A stretch of 64,000 nucleotides of DNA, from NCBI GenBank assembly GCA_050184585.1, contig JBFXAF010000007.1:186001-250000 (forward strand), written 5' to 3'. Positions 51,345-60,528 of this stretch are shown one piece after another. The notes beneath the pieces are model-generated. The model saw only the letters and a list, made by a program, of their open reading frames with translations. It was not told where the DNA came from and did no database searches. This DNA is from JBFXAF01 sp050184585. Its GTDB lineage: Bacteria; Pseudomonadota; Alphaproteobacteria; Rhizobiales; Rhizobiaceae. The translations under genes were made by a program, and so were the position numbers. Numbering within the stretch: the first letter of the stretch is position 1; each line of letters starts with the position of its first letter.

Positions 51345-51381
51345 TTGACATTGTCAGATATTTTCGTCTATTCTTCTGACA
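51345..51381 (+). promoter_or_regulatory. Promoter and symmetric operator of the QueC/ImmA/PIN operon
   Basis: TTGACA (51345-51350) and TATTCT (51369-51374) are spaced by 18 bases. The same stretch holds TGACATTGTCA (51346-51356), and TGTCAGA (51352-51358) is repeated inverted as TCTGACA (51375-51381), so three half-sites of type TGTCA cover both promoter boxes. The XRE protein of the operon is the natural candidate to bind it. GGAG precedes the first ATG at 51394. Confidence 0.65.
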
Positions 51382-51393
51382 TGGAGATTCGCG

Positions 51394-51957
51394 ATGAGTG
51401 ATGGACCGCATAGAAGCCTGCCGATGCCCCGGCGCTGGAGGGACGTTGCCGAAAGGGCCGCCAAGGCCGTTTTCTCGGCTGATGACGTATGCGAGGCCAT
51501 CACCCATGCGCTGCGAAAGGACGCAAAGGGGCTCCCGGTTGAATCCGTTCGCGAGGTTCTGGGGGTCGGCCGACAAGGCTATCTCTTTGCCGAAGACAGG
51601 CTCGGGGAAATAGAGGCGCTGAGAACGGGCTGCCGCGGGTCTGCTTTGGGAAATACCTTTATCGACTGCGCAATCGAAGCCGCCGGTAACGGGCTTTACG
51701 GCGATGCTGCCTGCCGGACTGCGCTGGCGAATGCACTTGAGCAGTATACCCGCGACTGCTTCCGCGGTGTGGAGGAACATTACCTGCGCGAAGCAAGTGC
51801 GCGAAGTGCCGGGTTTGTTCGTGACCGCCTTGACGCAACCCGGGACGGATTTGCGTTCGGCACGCTCGCAAGCGATCTGGCATCGCCTGGCATACGGCAG
51901 AAACCGGCCTCGCGGCTGCCCAGGCATACCGGAATCGATGAGGGGCCGCCCCTATGA
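51394..51957 (+). CDS. Unknown protein, first gene of the QueC/ImmA/PIN operon (187 aa)
   Basis: The protein is mainly helical, Ala/Arg-rich and without a recognised domain, signal peptide or membrane segment. Distinct stretches are AERAAKAVFSADDVCEAITH, GLPVESVREVLGVGRQGYLF and CRTALANALEQYTRDCFRGV then EEHYLREASAR. The C-terminal 30 residues are Pro/Arg-rich and probably disordered. The stop overlaps the start of the QueC-like gene (ATGA), so the two are made together and may form a complex. I cannot assign a function. Confidence 0.75.
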   Translation: MSDGPHRSLPMPRRWRDVAERAAKAVFSADDVCEAITHALRKDAKGLPVESVREVLGVGRQGYLFAEDRLGEIEALRTGCRGSALGNTFIDCAIEAAGNGLYGDAACRTALANALEQYTRDCFRGVEEHYLREASARSAGFVRDRLDATRDGFAFGTLASDLASPGIRQKPASRLPRHTGIDEGPPL

Positions 51958-53327
51958 GTTCCGGCGTGGGTCAAAGCAGGATTCCTGAAAAGTCGATCGA
52001 GGTTACCGAGCGCGGGGGTGCCGCGTCCGGCGGCTGGGTTGCTTTCGATCTTGACCGCGATTTCGAGTTTTCTACCGAAGCGCTGGAGACCTATGCCTTC
52101 GCAAGTTGGGAGCCTGTCATCTACGACGCCATGGTCGTCGCAGCGGCGATAGAATACGGAGACAGGATTTTGAAACGGCCCCCGCGTGGGTGGGCGCGCC
52201 GGATTGCGTTGCGTATCCCTGTCCATGACCCGGACCGGTGGAATGACAGCGAACTGTCGTCGGCCCTGCTTGATGCCGCGGGCTTCCTGACGGGCGATTA
52301 CTGGTCGGTCGAATTTGTCGGGCGCGCAAACCCGGCACCGTCCCCGCACAATGACTACCTGAACCTGCCCGTGCCGACTGAGGCAGTGCTCGCTTATAGC
52401 GATGGCATGGATTCGCGCGCCGTAGCGGGTTTGGTGGGCGCAGGGCTGGGAGCAAAGCTCGTGCGCGTCCGAGTGGGGAGCAATGAGATCGGGCGGCCTG
52501 ACAAGAAGAGTCGTCGCGAGCCCTTCACGCTGGTTCCCTACAACGTTCCCTGCAACATGCCGAATAGAGAAGCCAGTGCGCGGAGCCGCGGCTTCAAGTT
52601 CGCGTTGATCAGCGGGATCGCGGCATATCTTTCCGGCGCAGGCGAAATCATCATCCCCGAAAGCGGGCAGGGAGCAATTGGTCCCGCTATCGCTCCCGTC
52701 CTTCACGCCTACCCGGATTACCGGAACCATCCCCGGTTCACGCAAAGAATGGAGCGGCTGCTGAAAGCGCTGTTCCGCAGGGAAATACGCTACGTATTCC
52801 CGAGACTATGGAACACCAAGGGGGAAACCCTTCGATCGTTCGCGGCTCTTTCCGAAGGAAATACCTGGCATGCGACGCGGTCGTGCTGGAGAAGCAACCG
52901 CTGGAGCTCGGTCAACGGCAAGAGGCGGCAATGCGGTGTCTGCGCGGCCTGTATGCTGCGGCGGGTAAGCGTACATGCTGCGGCGCTTACCGAGGCGGAA
53001 GATGCATATATCTGCACTGATTTGATGGCGGGCACCTTGGAGGAGGCCGTCGATCGGAATTTCACGAGGATGACTCCCGCTTACCGTCAGTACGCGATTG
53101 CAGGTGTGCTGCACATGGACCATTTGGCCGACCTGGCGTCGAAAGACGGCCTCCCTGTCGTCCGCCGCCATGCCACTCTGCTCGGGCCTGCGCTCGGGCT
53201 GAGCAAGGATCAAACCGAAGAATCTCTCACGCGGATGCTGTCGGAGCATGCCCGTGAATGGAAGGAGTTCGTGCATTCGATGGGAAGCAATTCTTTCGTC
53301 AGGCAGTGGGTGCAGGCAGGCCTATGA
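51954..53327 (+). CDS. QueC-like PP-loop ATPase (7-cyano-7-deazaguanine synthase family homologue)
   Basis: The 457 aa protein carries a PP-loop in AVLAYSDGMDSRAVAGLV around residue 145 (SDGMDS for the usual SGGxDS) and, near residues 310-330, a Cys cluster (SCWRS, then RRQCGVCAACMLRRV) that matches the QueC zinc site C...CGxCxxCxxR. It is about twice the length of housekeeping QueC, with extra N- and C-terminal regions. No TGT, queD, queE or queF gene is nearby. QueC homologues of this kind occur in defence systems (QatC, Cap9), so a defence role is more likely than queuosine synthesis. Confidence 0.75.
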   Translation: MSSGVGQSRIPEKSIEVTERGGAASGGWVAFDLDRDFEFSTEALETYAFASWEPVIYDAMVVAAAIEYGDRILKRPPRGWARRIALRIPVHDPDRWNDSELSSALLDAAGFLTGDYWSVEFVGRANPAPSPHNDYLNLPVPTEAVLAYSDGMDSRAVAGLVGAGLGAKLVRVRVGSNEIGRPDKKSRREPFTLVPYNVPCNMPNREASARSRGFKFALISGIAAYLSGAGEIIIPESGQGAIGPAIAPVLHAYPDYRNHPRFTQRMERLLKALFRREIRYVFPRLWNTKGETLRSFAALSEGNTWHATRSCWRSNRWSSVNGKRRQCGVCAACMLRRVSVHAAALTEAEDAYICTDLMAGTLEEAVDRNFTRMTPAYRQYAIAGVLHMDHLADLASKDGLPVVRRHATLLGPALGLSKDQTEESLTRMLSEHAREWKEFVHSMGSNSFVRQWVQAGL

Positions 53328-54508
53328 ACGCAAATATCGAAACCCTGCCGGACAGCGAAATCGGGGAGCGGCTGCGTATCGCGCGCGAGGCCGCCCAGTT
53401 AACGCAAGCTGCCGCTGCCGAACAAATTGATGTCGCGCGCACCACGCTTGTTGCGATCGAGCGGGGACAGCGCCGTATTAAAACGAACGAGCTGCAGGAA
53501 CTATGTTCGCTTTACGGGACGTCCGCGAATGCCATTCTACGGCAAGAAGCCGTTCATCTGGATATGGTGCCAAGATTCCGAAAGCTTGCCCATAGCGCGG
53601 ATGACGCTGCCGAACGCGCTGCCGGCCTTCTCAACGATCTTGTCAGTGCCGAAGTGGAGCTGGAAAACGCGCTCGGCATCAAACGTGTGCGCAACTACCC
53701 ACCCGAGCGGCCGATCTTGCCCGGCGATGTCCGGCAGCTGGCGGAGCAGGACGCCCAGGACCTTCGTGATTGGCTGGGGCTCGGCGCGGGGCCGGTTCTC
53801 GATATTGTCTCGTTGCTCGATCTCCAGCTTGGCATAAGGGTCTATGTGCGGCCTCTGGACGGCAAGATTTCTGGCCTGTTTGCCTATGACGACGCCGTGG
53901 GTGCATGCATGCTGCTCAATGCCAGTCATCCCGTTGGACGTATCATCCAAACCGGCGCACATGAACTTGGTCACTTCAACTCCGCGCGGCGGCAACCCGA
54001 AGTCCTGACGGAAGGGGAAGTCCCGCACTCCCGCGAAGAGCGCTATGCCGATCATTTCGGCCGCTGCTTCGTTACTCCCGCGCGGGCGGTGAGACAGCGC
54101 TTCGCCGAAATCACTGCGGGACAGACCCATCTTACGCGCCGTCATATTATCCTTTTGGCAAGCGCGTTCGGGGTCGCCCGCGAGGCCATCGTTCGCAGGC
54201 TGGAAGAGCTGGGGCTTGCCAAGCGCGGTGCCTGGGACTGGTTTCAGACCAACGGCGGAATCACCGACGAGCAAGCGCGTCAGGTGCTGGGCGAACTGCC
54301 TCTCCGTGGCAGCAGCCTTGTTGAAGCACAGGGGGCCGTGCCGCCGCGGTTGGCACTGCTCGCGCGCGAAGCGTGGAAACGCGGGTTCTATAGTGAAGGG
54401 CAGCTAGCGCGCCTTCTGAAGCTTGATCGCCATGAGGTACGGGAGCTGCTGGACGGAGCCGAAAACGAGGAAAGCGAGGCCAATGAGCTTGTCAAGCTTC
54501 CTTACTGA
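53324..54508 (+). CDS. XRE-family regulator fused to an ImmA/IrrE metallopeptidase
   Basis: The 394 aa protein has an N-terminal HTH (about residues 12-68: IGERLRIAREAAQLTQAAAA then EQIDVARTTLVAIERGQRRI) and an ImmA/IrrE (DUF955) zinc peptidase with HELGH at about 213-217 in IIQTGAHELGHFNSARRQ and the downstream EERYADHFGRCFVTPARAV that provides the third ligand. Such fusions cleave or bind partner repressors or toxins. It overlaps the QueC-like gene (ATGA) and the PIN gene. The C-terminal third (AWDWFQTNGGITDEQARQVL) has no known domain. Confidence 0.9.
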   Translation: MNANIETLPDSEIGERLRIAREAAQLTQAAAAEQIDVARTTLVAIERGQRRIKTNELQELCSLYGTSANAILRQEAVHLDMVPRFRKLAHSADDAAERAAGLLNDLVSAEVELENALGIKRVRNYPPERPILPGDVRQLAEQDAQDLRDWLGLGAGPVLDIVSLLDLQLGIRVYVRPLDGKISGLFAYDDAVGACMLLNASHPVGRIIQTGAHELGHFNSARRQPEVLTEGEVPHSREERYADHFGRCFVTPARAVRQRFAEITAGQTHLTRRHIILLASAFGVAREAIVRRLEELGLAKRGAWDWFQTNGGITDEQARQVLGELPLRGSSLVEAQGAVPPRLALLAREAWKRGFYSEGQLARLLKLDRHEVRELLDGAENEESEANELVKLPY

Positions 54509-55097
54509 GGCTCCGCGAACGATCGTGATTGATGCAAGCGTTGTCATAAATCTCAACGCGACGGAATGTGCCGCCGAGATACTGGATGCCGTTCCGTCCC
54601 CTTTTGTCGTCACGGACAATGTTCGTGCGGAACTGCGGTTCGGCTCGCGAAACGGCCACGATGACGAAGAGCGGCTAAAGGCGCTCGTTGACGGCGGAGC
54701 GGTCGGCAGCGCTGCTCTCGACGCAAAGGGACTTGCGATTTACGAGACCCTGATCAGTGGCTCCGCGGCGATGACGCTTGATGACGGAGAGGCGGCGACG
54801 ATCGCCTGCGCCGTCCAGATGAACGGAATAGCGATGATCGACGAGCGAAAGGCGCGGAAAATCTGTGCCTCCCGCTTTGGATCGCTGCCGGTCGTTTCCA
54901 CGGCCGAGTTGCTGGCGGACGGGTTCACCGAAACGGCCCTCGGGCCGCAAAGGCAGATAGAAGCGATCATTGCTGCCTTGCAAGGCGCCCGCATGCGCGT
55001 TCCGCCGGAGCATATCGAAATGGTCGTCGGATTGATCGGCGCTTCGAACGCCGCCTCCTGCCTTAGCCTGCCGCGCAAGGCGCGGGCGGCCTCCTAA
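54483..55097 (+). CDS. PIN-domain protein, likely ribonuclease or toxin of the QueC/ImmA operon
   Basis: The 204 aa protein begins MSLSSFLTEAPRTIVIDASV, with the first PIN aspartate in VIDASVVINLN, a conserved Glu in DNVRAELRFGSR, and LDDGEAATIACAVQMNGIAM followed by IDERKARKICASRFG with the other acidic residues (D, E, D). It lacks a cognate small antitoxin but overlaps the XRE-ImmA gene by 26 bases, a pairing also seen in ImmA/IrrE-based toxin-antitoxin systems. It is the last gene of the operon. Confidence 0.82.
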   Translation: MSLSSFLTEAPRTIVIDASVVINLNATECAAEILDAVPSPFVVTDNVRAELRFGSRNGHDDEERLKALVDGGAVGSAALDAKGLAIYETLISGSAAMTLDDGEAATIACAVQMNGIAMIDERKARKICASRFGSLPVVSTAELLADGFTETALGPQRQIEAIIAALQGARMRVPPEHIEMVVGLIGASNAASCLSLPRKARAAS

Positions 55098-55179
55098 GCG
55101 GGGGGATTTCGGTGGGTATAAGTTGTGCGGCGGCGCTATTAACATTTGGGCAGCAGGTTCGCTTGGGTAGAATAAGCGT

Positions 55180-58100
55180 ATGATAGAGAACGTATTTCAG
55201 GGCAGTCTTTTTACCAGCGATTTTCTGACACAGTCGATTGTCAGTAACGCGGACTGGAAAAGCATCAGTGATGATGACATCGATGCGCTGGCCGCAGATT
55301 TGGCTGCCGTGTTCGCTGCTTTCCCGGTGGGGCAATCGCCCAATGAAACACGTACTGAAGATGACCTGATCTGGCCTGTCTTGCGGCGGCTGGGCTGGGA
55401 CCAGGCGATGCGCCAGCTAAACCTGACCGTGAAGGGACGGGACGACGTGCCGGACGGCCTGCTGTTCGCCGATGCCGACACCAAGACGCAGGCCGACCGC
55501 TTTCCTGAAGAATACAAACGATACCAGTTCGGCCTCGCGATCGTGGAGTCCAAACGCTGGCGCCGGCCGCTCGATCGGCAATCCGGCAAGCGGGGAGAGG
55601 AACTGGCGCCATCAACGCAGATGCTCCGCTATCTGCGCCGTGTCGATGACTTGACCACCGGCAACCTGCGGTGGGGCATCCTGACGAATGGCGGCAGGTG
55701 GCGGCTTTACTATTCCGGCGCGCGCTCTGTGTCCGAACAGTTCTTTGAACTCGACCTCGCAGCCGTCCTCGGAATCGCCGGACATGGCGATAGCCTGTTT
55801 AGGCTCAATGACGAGCAAAGGCGCCATGCCTTACGCGTCTTCGCACTGGTGTTCCGCAGGGAAGCATTCCTTCCTTCGGCGACTGATCCGCGCACCTTCC
55901 ATGTCCGCGCCCTCGAAGAAGGCAAGTTCTATGAAGAGCGCGTTGCCTCCGACCTGTCGGACCTCGTGTTCGACAAGCTCTACCCGCTGCTTGCGCGCTC
56001 GATTGCAGACAAGGCGCCGGACGCGCCGCTCCAGGATGTGCGCGAAGCGGCGTTGATCCTTCTCTACAGGCTGCTCTTCATCCTCTATGCCGAGGACCGG
56101 GACCTCCTGCCGGTCAATGACCGCCGTTACGACGATTACGGTCTGCGTGATCGCGTACGGCTCGATGTCGGTGACCGCAAGGACAAGGGCGATACGTTCT
56201 CGAATACGGCGGCGCGGTACTGGTCGGTCCTTGACGATCTGTGCCGTGCCATCGACGAAGGCGACACCTCGATCGGGTTGCCGCCATACAATGGCGGGCT
56301 GTTCGACCCCGAGCGTACGCCGCTTCTGCGGCAGGTGCGCCTTTCCGACTCTGTCATGGCGGACGTGATCGACATGCTCTCTTTCGAGCGCGCCGGCGAC
56401 ACGCGCAAATACATCAACTATCGCGACCTGAGTGTGCAGCAGCTCGGTTCGATCTACGAACGGCTTCTCGAACACGAAGTCGTAAGGGAGGGCGCGGTTG
56501 TCGACATCCGCCCGAACATCTTCGCGCGCAAGGGCTCGGGCAGCTATTACACGCCCGACGACCTCGTGAATCTTATCATCCGCGAAACGCTTGAGCCTCT
56601 GATCGAAGCGCGCCTTGCCGTGTTTAGGAACAAGGCCGAAGAACTCGCGGCCTCCGATCAGGATGAAGGGCGCAAGCTCGGCATTTTAAGGCGGCTCGAT
56701 CCGGCCGAAAGGCTGCTCGATCTCAAAATCTGCGACCCGGCCATGGGCTCCGGACACTTCCTTGTCAGCCTTGTCGACTACATGGCCGACCAGGTCATTA
56801 CCGCCATGGCGGAAACCGAAACCATGGTTGAGTGGGCTGACTATATCTCGCCGCTTGCCGACCGTATTGAAGGCATCCGCAACACGATCCTCGGCAACGC
56901 GGAAGAGCGGAGCTGGACGGTCGATCCCGAGCAGCTCGATGACCGGCACATCATCCGCCGCATGGTCTTGAAGCGCTGTGTCTACGGCGTCGACAAGAAT
57001 CAGATGGCGGTCGAGCTGGCCAAAGTCGCTCTCTGGCTGCACAGTTTTACGGTCGGCGCACCGCTCTCCTTCCTCGACCACCACCTACGCTGCGGCGACA
57101 GCCTGTTCGGCTCCTGGGTGAAGACGGGCATCGAGAAAGCGACGGCCTATGGCAGTCCGCTTCTCCTGCACGAGCCGGTGAAAACCGCGCTCGGTTCGGC
57201 CGCCTCGATGCAGACCATCGAGGGCCTGCCGGATGCGGAAATCGCGGAAGCGCACCGTTCGCAGGAAATCTTTGAAGGCGTTCAGGTGATGACTGCGCCG
57301 CTCAATGCGTTCCTCTCGCTGCTGCACGCCATCGAATGGCAAGACCTGAAAGGGAAGGACAACGCCAAGGCCATTCAGGGCTACTTCGACGGCGCCTTCG
57401 GAGATCCTTTCGAGATTGCGCTCGGCAAGCGCGAGCCCCAGGTGCGCGACGACCACGGCCGCCGTTTTCTCGAAATCCTGAACATAGCGCGCGAGCTGGT
57501 AGCCGAAGAGCGCTTCCTGAACTGGCAGGTCGCGTTTCCAGGCGTGTGGACGGACTGGGAAGACGAAGGCCTGTCCGGCGGCTTCGATGCCATCATCGGT
57601 AATCCGCCGTGGGACCGCATGAAGCTCCAGCAAGTCGAATGGTTTGCCGCGCGTAAGCGTGAGATTGCCTTTGCGCAGAAAGCGGCCGATCGCAAGCGGA
57701 TGATCGACGAGTTGGAAAGGAATGACGATCCACTTTCCGTCGATTTCATAAAGGCGAACGAGCGCGCGGAAGCTGCAACGCGCATGGCCCGGTCCGGCGG
57801 CGATTATCCGCTGCTGTCGGGCGGCGACGTGAATATCTATTCGCTCTTCGTCGAGCGCGCCATGGCGCTGGTCAAGCGGGACGGCATGGTGGGACTGCTC
57901 ACGCCATCCGGTATCGCATCGGACAAGACTTCGTCGACGTTTTTCAAAGGTGTTTCTACACAAGGTCGGCTGAAGGCGCTGTACGATTTCGAGAACCGGC
58001 GCACGCGCTACAATGCTGCTCCTTTCTTCCCCGATGTCGACAGTCGATTCAAATTCTGCGTCTTTGTCGCAAGTCCGTCACCGACAGCCGAAGCAGCCAT

Positions 58101-59262
58101 GTGCGCATTCTTCCTGCAAAGTGTCGCCGAACTAAACGACCCTGAACAGCGCTTCCCGCTCACTGCCGAAGATTTCGCGCGGGTAAATCCCAACACAGGC
58201 ACTGCGCCGATATTCCGCTCGCGCCGTGATGCCGAGCTAACAACAGCAATCTATTCCAGCGGGAAAATCCTGTCTAACCGGTCTGGTGACCAGGAGATCA
58301 AACCGTGGCCGCTAAAATACTCCACGATGTTTCATATGACCAATGACTCCGGGCTTTTCCGGACGCGCCGGGAATTGGAAGAACAGGAAGGAGGCTGGCA
58401 CAAAGGGGGAAATCGCTATGGTAGCCCGAAAGGAGATTGGGTTCCCCTCTATGAAGGCAAGATGATTCAGGCCTTTGACCACCGGGCGGCAAGCGTAGTC
58501 GTCAATCTGGAAAACCAGCACCGCCCCGCACAACCGGAACCCGCAACATTGGAGCAACATCGCGACTCGTCGTGGCTTCCGGCTCCGCAGTTCTGGGTAT
58601 TGGAAGAAAAATGCAAATGGTCCGCCGGGGCGGGATGGGTTCTCGGATTCAAGGAAATAACTGCGCCGACCAATGTGCGAACGTTTATTGCGGCTCTGTT
58701 GCCTACAGTCGCCTTTGGCAACAAGGTGCCATTGCTATTGCGCGAAGATGATACCAGGGACGAGTGGCTGCTTGCTGCGAACCTCAATTCGATACCCTTC
58801 GATTATATTACAAGGCAAAAGGTGCAGGGCCAGACGTTGAACCTGTTCATCGTCGAGCAGCTTCCGGTGATTTTGCCTGAGCGCTTCTACGAAACGAAGT
58901 TTGGATCGAGTTCGGCCGCCGAACTCCTGCGCGATATTGTCTTGGAGCTTACATACACGGCTCAGGACATGGCGCCGTTCGCGCGGGACATGGGCTACAC
59001 CGATGATGGTGGAAACCTCCTTCCGCCGTTCGGATGGGACGAAGGACGGCGGCTTAGGCTGCGCGCGAAACTCGATGCCATTTTCTTCCATCTGTATGGC
59101 ATCACGGATCGCGATGATGTTCGGTATATCTATTCTACCTTTCCAATTGTCGAGCGGCAGGAAAAGGAATTGTACGGCGGTCAATACCGCTCCTGCGATT
59201 TGTGCCTCGCATATTTGAGCGCGCTTGCGGCCGGCAGCACCGAAACCGATATGGTTGCGTGA
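55180..59262 (+). CDS. Eco57I-type restriction-modification protein (methylase with N-terminal nuclease-like domain)
   Basis: The 1360 aa protein has an N-terminal PD-(D/E)xK-like region (RTEDDLIWPVLRRLGWDQAM, VPDGLLFAD, VESKRW around residues 65-130), a helical region with KGSGSYYTPDDLVNLIIRET, SAM motif I CDPAMGSGHFLVSLVDYM near residue 515 and the adenine-methylase motif IIGNPPWDRMKLQ near 808. A target-recognition region follows. It resembles single-chain type IIG enzymes or BREX PglX. No other BREX or type I subunit is present, so type IIG or a two-gene system with the PLD protein is favoured. Confidence 0.85.
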   Translation: MIENVFQGSLFTSDFLTQSIVSNADWKSISDDDIDALAADLAAVFAAFPVGQSPNETRTEDDLIWPVLRRLGWDQAMRQLNLTVKGRDDVPDGLLFADADTKTQADRFPEEYKRYQFGLAIVESKRWRRPLDRQSGKRGEELAPSTQMLRYLRRVDDLTTGNLRWGILTNGGRWRLYYSGARSVSEQFFELDLAAVLGIAGHGDSLFRLNDEQRRHALRVFALVFRREAFLPSATDPRTFHVRALEEGKFYEERVASDLSDLVFDKLYPLLARSIADKAPDAPLQDVREAALILLYRLLFILYAEDRDLLPVNDRRYDDYGLRDRVRLDVGDRKDKGDTFSNTAARYWSVLDDLCRAIDEGDTSIGLPPYNGGLFDPERTPLLRQVRLSDSVMADVIDMLSFERAGDTRKYINYRDLSVQQLGSIYERLLEHEVVREGAVVDIRPNIFARKGSGSYYTPDDLVNLIIRETLEPLIEARLAVFRNKAEELAASDQDEGRKLGILRRLDPAERLLDLKICDPAMGSGHFLVSLVDYMADQVITAMAETETMVEWADYISPLADRIEGIRNTILGNAEERSWTVDPEQLDDRHIIRRMVLKRCVYGVDKNQMAVELAKVALWLHSFTVGAPLSFLDHHLRCGDSLFGSWVKTGIEKATAYGSPLLLHEPVKTALGSAASMQTIEGLPDAEIAEAHRSQEIFEGVQVMTAPLNAFLSLLHAIEWQDLKGKDNAKAIQGYFDGAFGDPFEIALGKREPQVRDDHGRRFLEILNIARELVAEERFLNWQVAFPGVWTDWEDEGLSGGFDAIIGNPPWDRMKLQQVEWFAARKREIAFAQKAADRKRMIDELERNDDPLSVDFIKANERAEAATRMARSGGDYPLLSGGDVNIYSLFVERAMALVKRDGMVGLLTPSGIASDKTSSTFFKGVSTQGRLKALYDFENRRTRYNAAPFFPDVDSRFKFCVFVASPSPTAEAAMCAFFLQSVAELNDPEQRFPLTAEDFARVNPNTGTAPIFRSRRDAELTTAIYSSGKILSNRSGDQEIKPWPLKYSTMFHMTNDSGLFRTRRELEEQEGGWHKGGNRYGSPKGDWVPLYEGKMIQAFDHRAASVVVNLENQHRPAQPEPATLEQHRDSSWLPAPQFWVLEEKCKWSAGAGWVLGFKEITAPTNVRTFIAALLPTVAFGNKVPLLLREDDTRDEWLLAANLNSIPFDYITRQKVQGQTLNLFIVEQLPVILPERFYETKFGSSSAAELLRDIVLELTYTAQDMAPFARDMGYTDDGGNLLPPFGWDEGRRLRLRAKLDAIFFHLYGITDRDDVRYIYSTFPIVERQEKELYGGQYRSCDLCLAYLSALAAGSTETDMVA

Positions 59263-59268
59263 GACTTC

Positions 59269-60384
59269 ATGGCAAAGAAGGGTGGAAAACTCCGAGTAGT
59301 AAGCCAGACCTATGAAGGAAAGGCCCGGTTCTATTCGCAAATCAACGAAATCCTGGCGGCAGGCGGACTGACGAAAGTATGCTTCGCGGTTGCCTATGCG
59401 CGGTGGGACGGACTAGGCCTTATCTCCGAAAAACTCGAACAGTTTTTGCGGGCCGGCGGCGTTTTGGAGACTGCATACGGCTTCGACAATGATGTCACGT
59501 CCCCTGACAGCTTTCTCTACGGGCTGTATCTCAAGGAACTCTATCCGGGGAACGTGTATTGCGGGGCCTTTGAAGACAAGTATCGCAACGCCGTATTTCA
59601 CCCCAAGCTTATGCTTTTTGAAGGAGACGACTATTTCAAGGCCATCGTTGGATCGGCCAACCTGACCGGCGCGGGGCTGAGCCGGAACGTAGAGCTGGGC
59701 ACAAGAATAGAAGTGCCCCGAGGCTCCAGGATCGCAACCGACCTTGAAGGGGTTTGGAACTATGTGAAAGGAAGTGCCGTCGAAGTTGACATTTCGTTCG
59801 TTCGGTCGATGAAGGCACAGAACCGGCTGGATCAGGAAGGCGACGCAGACGGCAGCGCCAAATCGGAATCTGGTCAGCCAGCGAAGCCTCCGTTGTCGGT
59901 CGGGGCAAAAGCCGCTCCGAAGCCCCTATTCGCAAAAGTTCTCGACATCGAAAATCCCCGGAAGAGGGATTCGGTCTTGCGCAAGCTTGACCCGCTTAGC
60001 AAGCCGCCCCGAAGGCTTTATCTTCAGATACTGGCCGGAGAGACGGGAGCCCCCGATGCAAGCGTTATGGGGTATCAAATCCAGTTACCGGTGGCGACGC
60101 TGTCGGCCTATTTCGGTGTAGGCCCTGCACAAACGAAAGAAGTCCTTTTCCATTTTGGTTCCGAGGACATTCGTGTGCATTTGACTCATTTCGAAAATAA
60201 TACTCACCGCGTCAGATTGCGTCCGCTGCGGGACGTCCCGAGACCCGCGATTGCAATCTTTGAACGCAACGGACCCAACGAGTTCACTTGTTCTGTTGTA
60301 CCAAGACGCGAGTACGCTCGGGTGCTTGCGGCAAAATGCAATCAGCAGACGCGAGCGGGTGCGCGGAAATGGGGCTTAGAATAA
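59269..60384 (+). CDS. Phospholipase-D-like (PLD) domain protein, putative nuclease partner of the R-M protein
   Basis: The 371 aa protein has an N-terminal PLD-type domain with one HxK motif in FHPKLMLFEGDDYFKAIVGS followed by ANLTGAGLSRNVELGTRIEV. One HKD-type motif per chain suggests a dimer active site, as in the BfiI-type restriction nucleases. The C-terminal ~150 residues are separate, beyond a Ser/Ala/Pro linker, and unassigned. It starts six bases after the methylase stop, so the two genes are co-transcribed and probably act together. Confidence 0.8.
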   Translation: MAKKGGKLRVVSQTYEGKARFYSQINEILAAGGLTKVCFAVAYARWDGLGLISEKLEQFLRAGGVLETAYGFDNDVTSPDSFLYGLYLKELYPGNVYCGAFEDKYRNAVFHPKLMLFEGDDYFKAIVGSANLTGAGLSRNVELGTRIEVPRGSRIATDLEGVWNYVKGSAVEVDISFVRSMKAQNRLDQEGDADGSAKSESGQPAKPPLSVGAKAAPKPLFAKVLDIENPRKRDSVLRKLDPLSKPPRRLYLQILAGETGAPDASVMGYQIQLPVATLSAYFGVGPAQTKEVLFHFGSEDIRVHLTHFENNTHRVRLRPLRDVPRPAIAIFERNGPNEFTCSVVPRREYARVLAAKCNQQTRAGARKWGLE

Positions 60385-60458
60385 GTAATGTGCCCCAGTC
60401 CCTGTAAGTAGTATTATCTGATCTTGCGTCAAAGAGGCAAGTCCTCGGGCTCCCGACG

Positions 60459-60510
60459 ATTGGAACCATCCATGTCGGCTGATTGGAAGTCAATGTATCG
60501 CTAATTGGAA
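60459..60510 (+). repeat. Three direct copies of ATTGGAA at ~22 bp spacing
   Basis: ATTGGAA occurs at 60459-60465, 60482-60488 and 60504-60510, spaced 23 and 22 bases. The spacing is close to two helical turns, so a protein could bind all three on one face. They lie upstream of the ArdC leader and may be operators or iteron-like sites. Confidence 0.5.
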
Positions 60511-60528
60511 CCCTCTAGATTGGGATCT

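Noticed and set aside
51954..53327. Housekeeping queuosine gene queC
   Set aside because: The protein is about twice the normal length, the PP-loop is altered to SDGMDS and no queD/E/F or TGT partner is near.
51394..55097. Assignment of the QueC operon to the Qat defence system
   Set aside because: No QatA-type ATPase or QatD-type TatD nuclease is present, and ImmA/IrrE and PIN genes are not part of Qat.
55180..60384. Complete BREX or DISARM system
   Set aside because: Only one methylase-like gene and one PLD gene are present. The other core genes (BrxA/B/C/L, PglZ, DrmA/B) are absent from the window.
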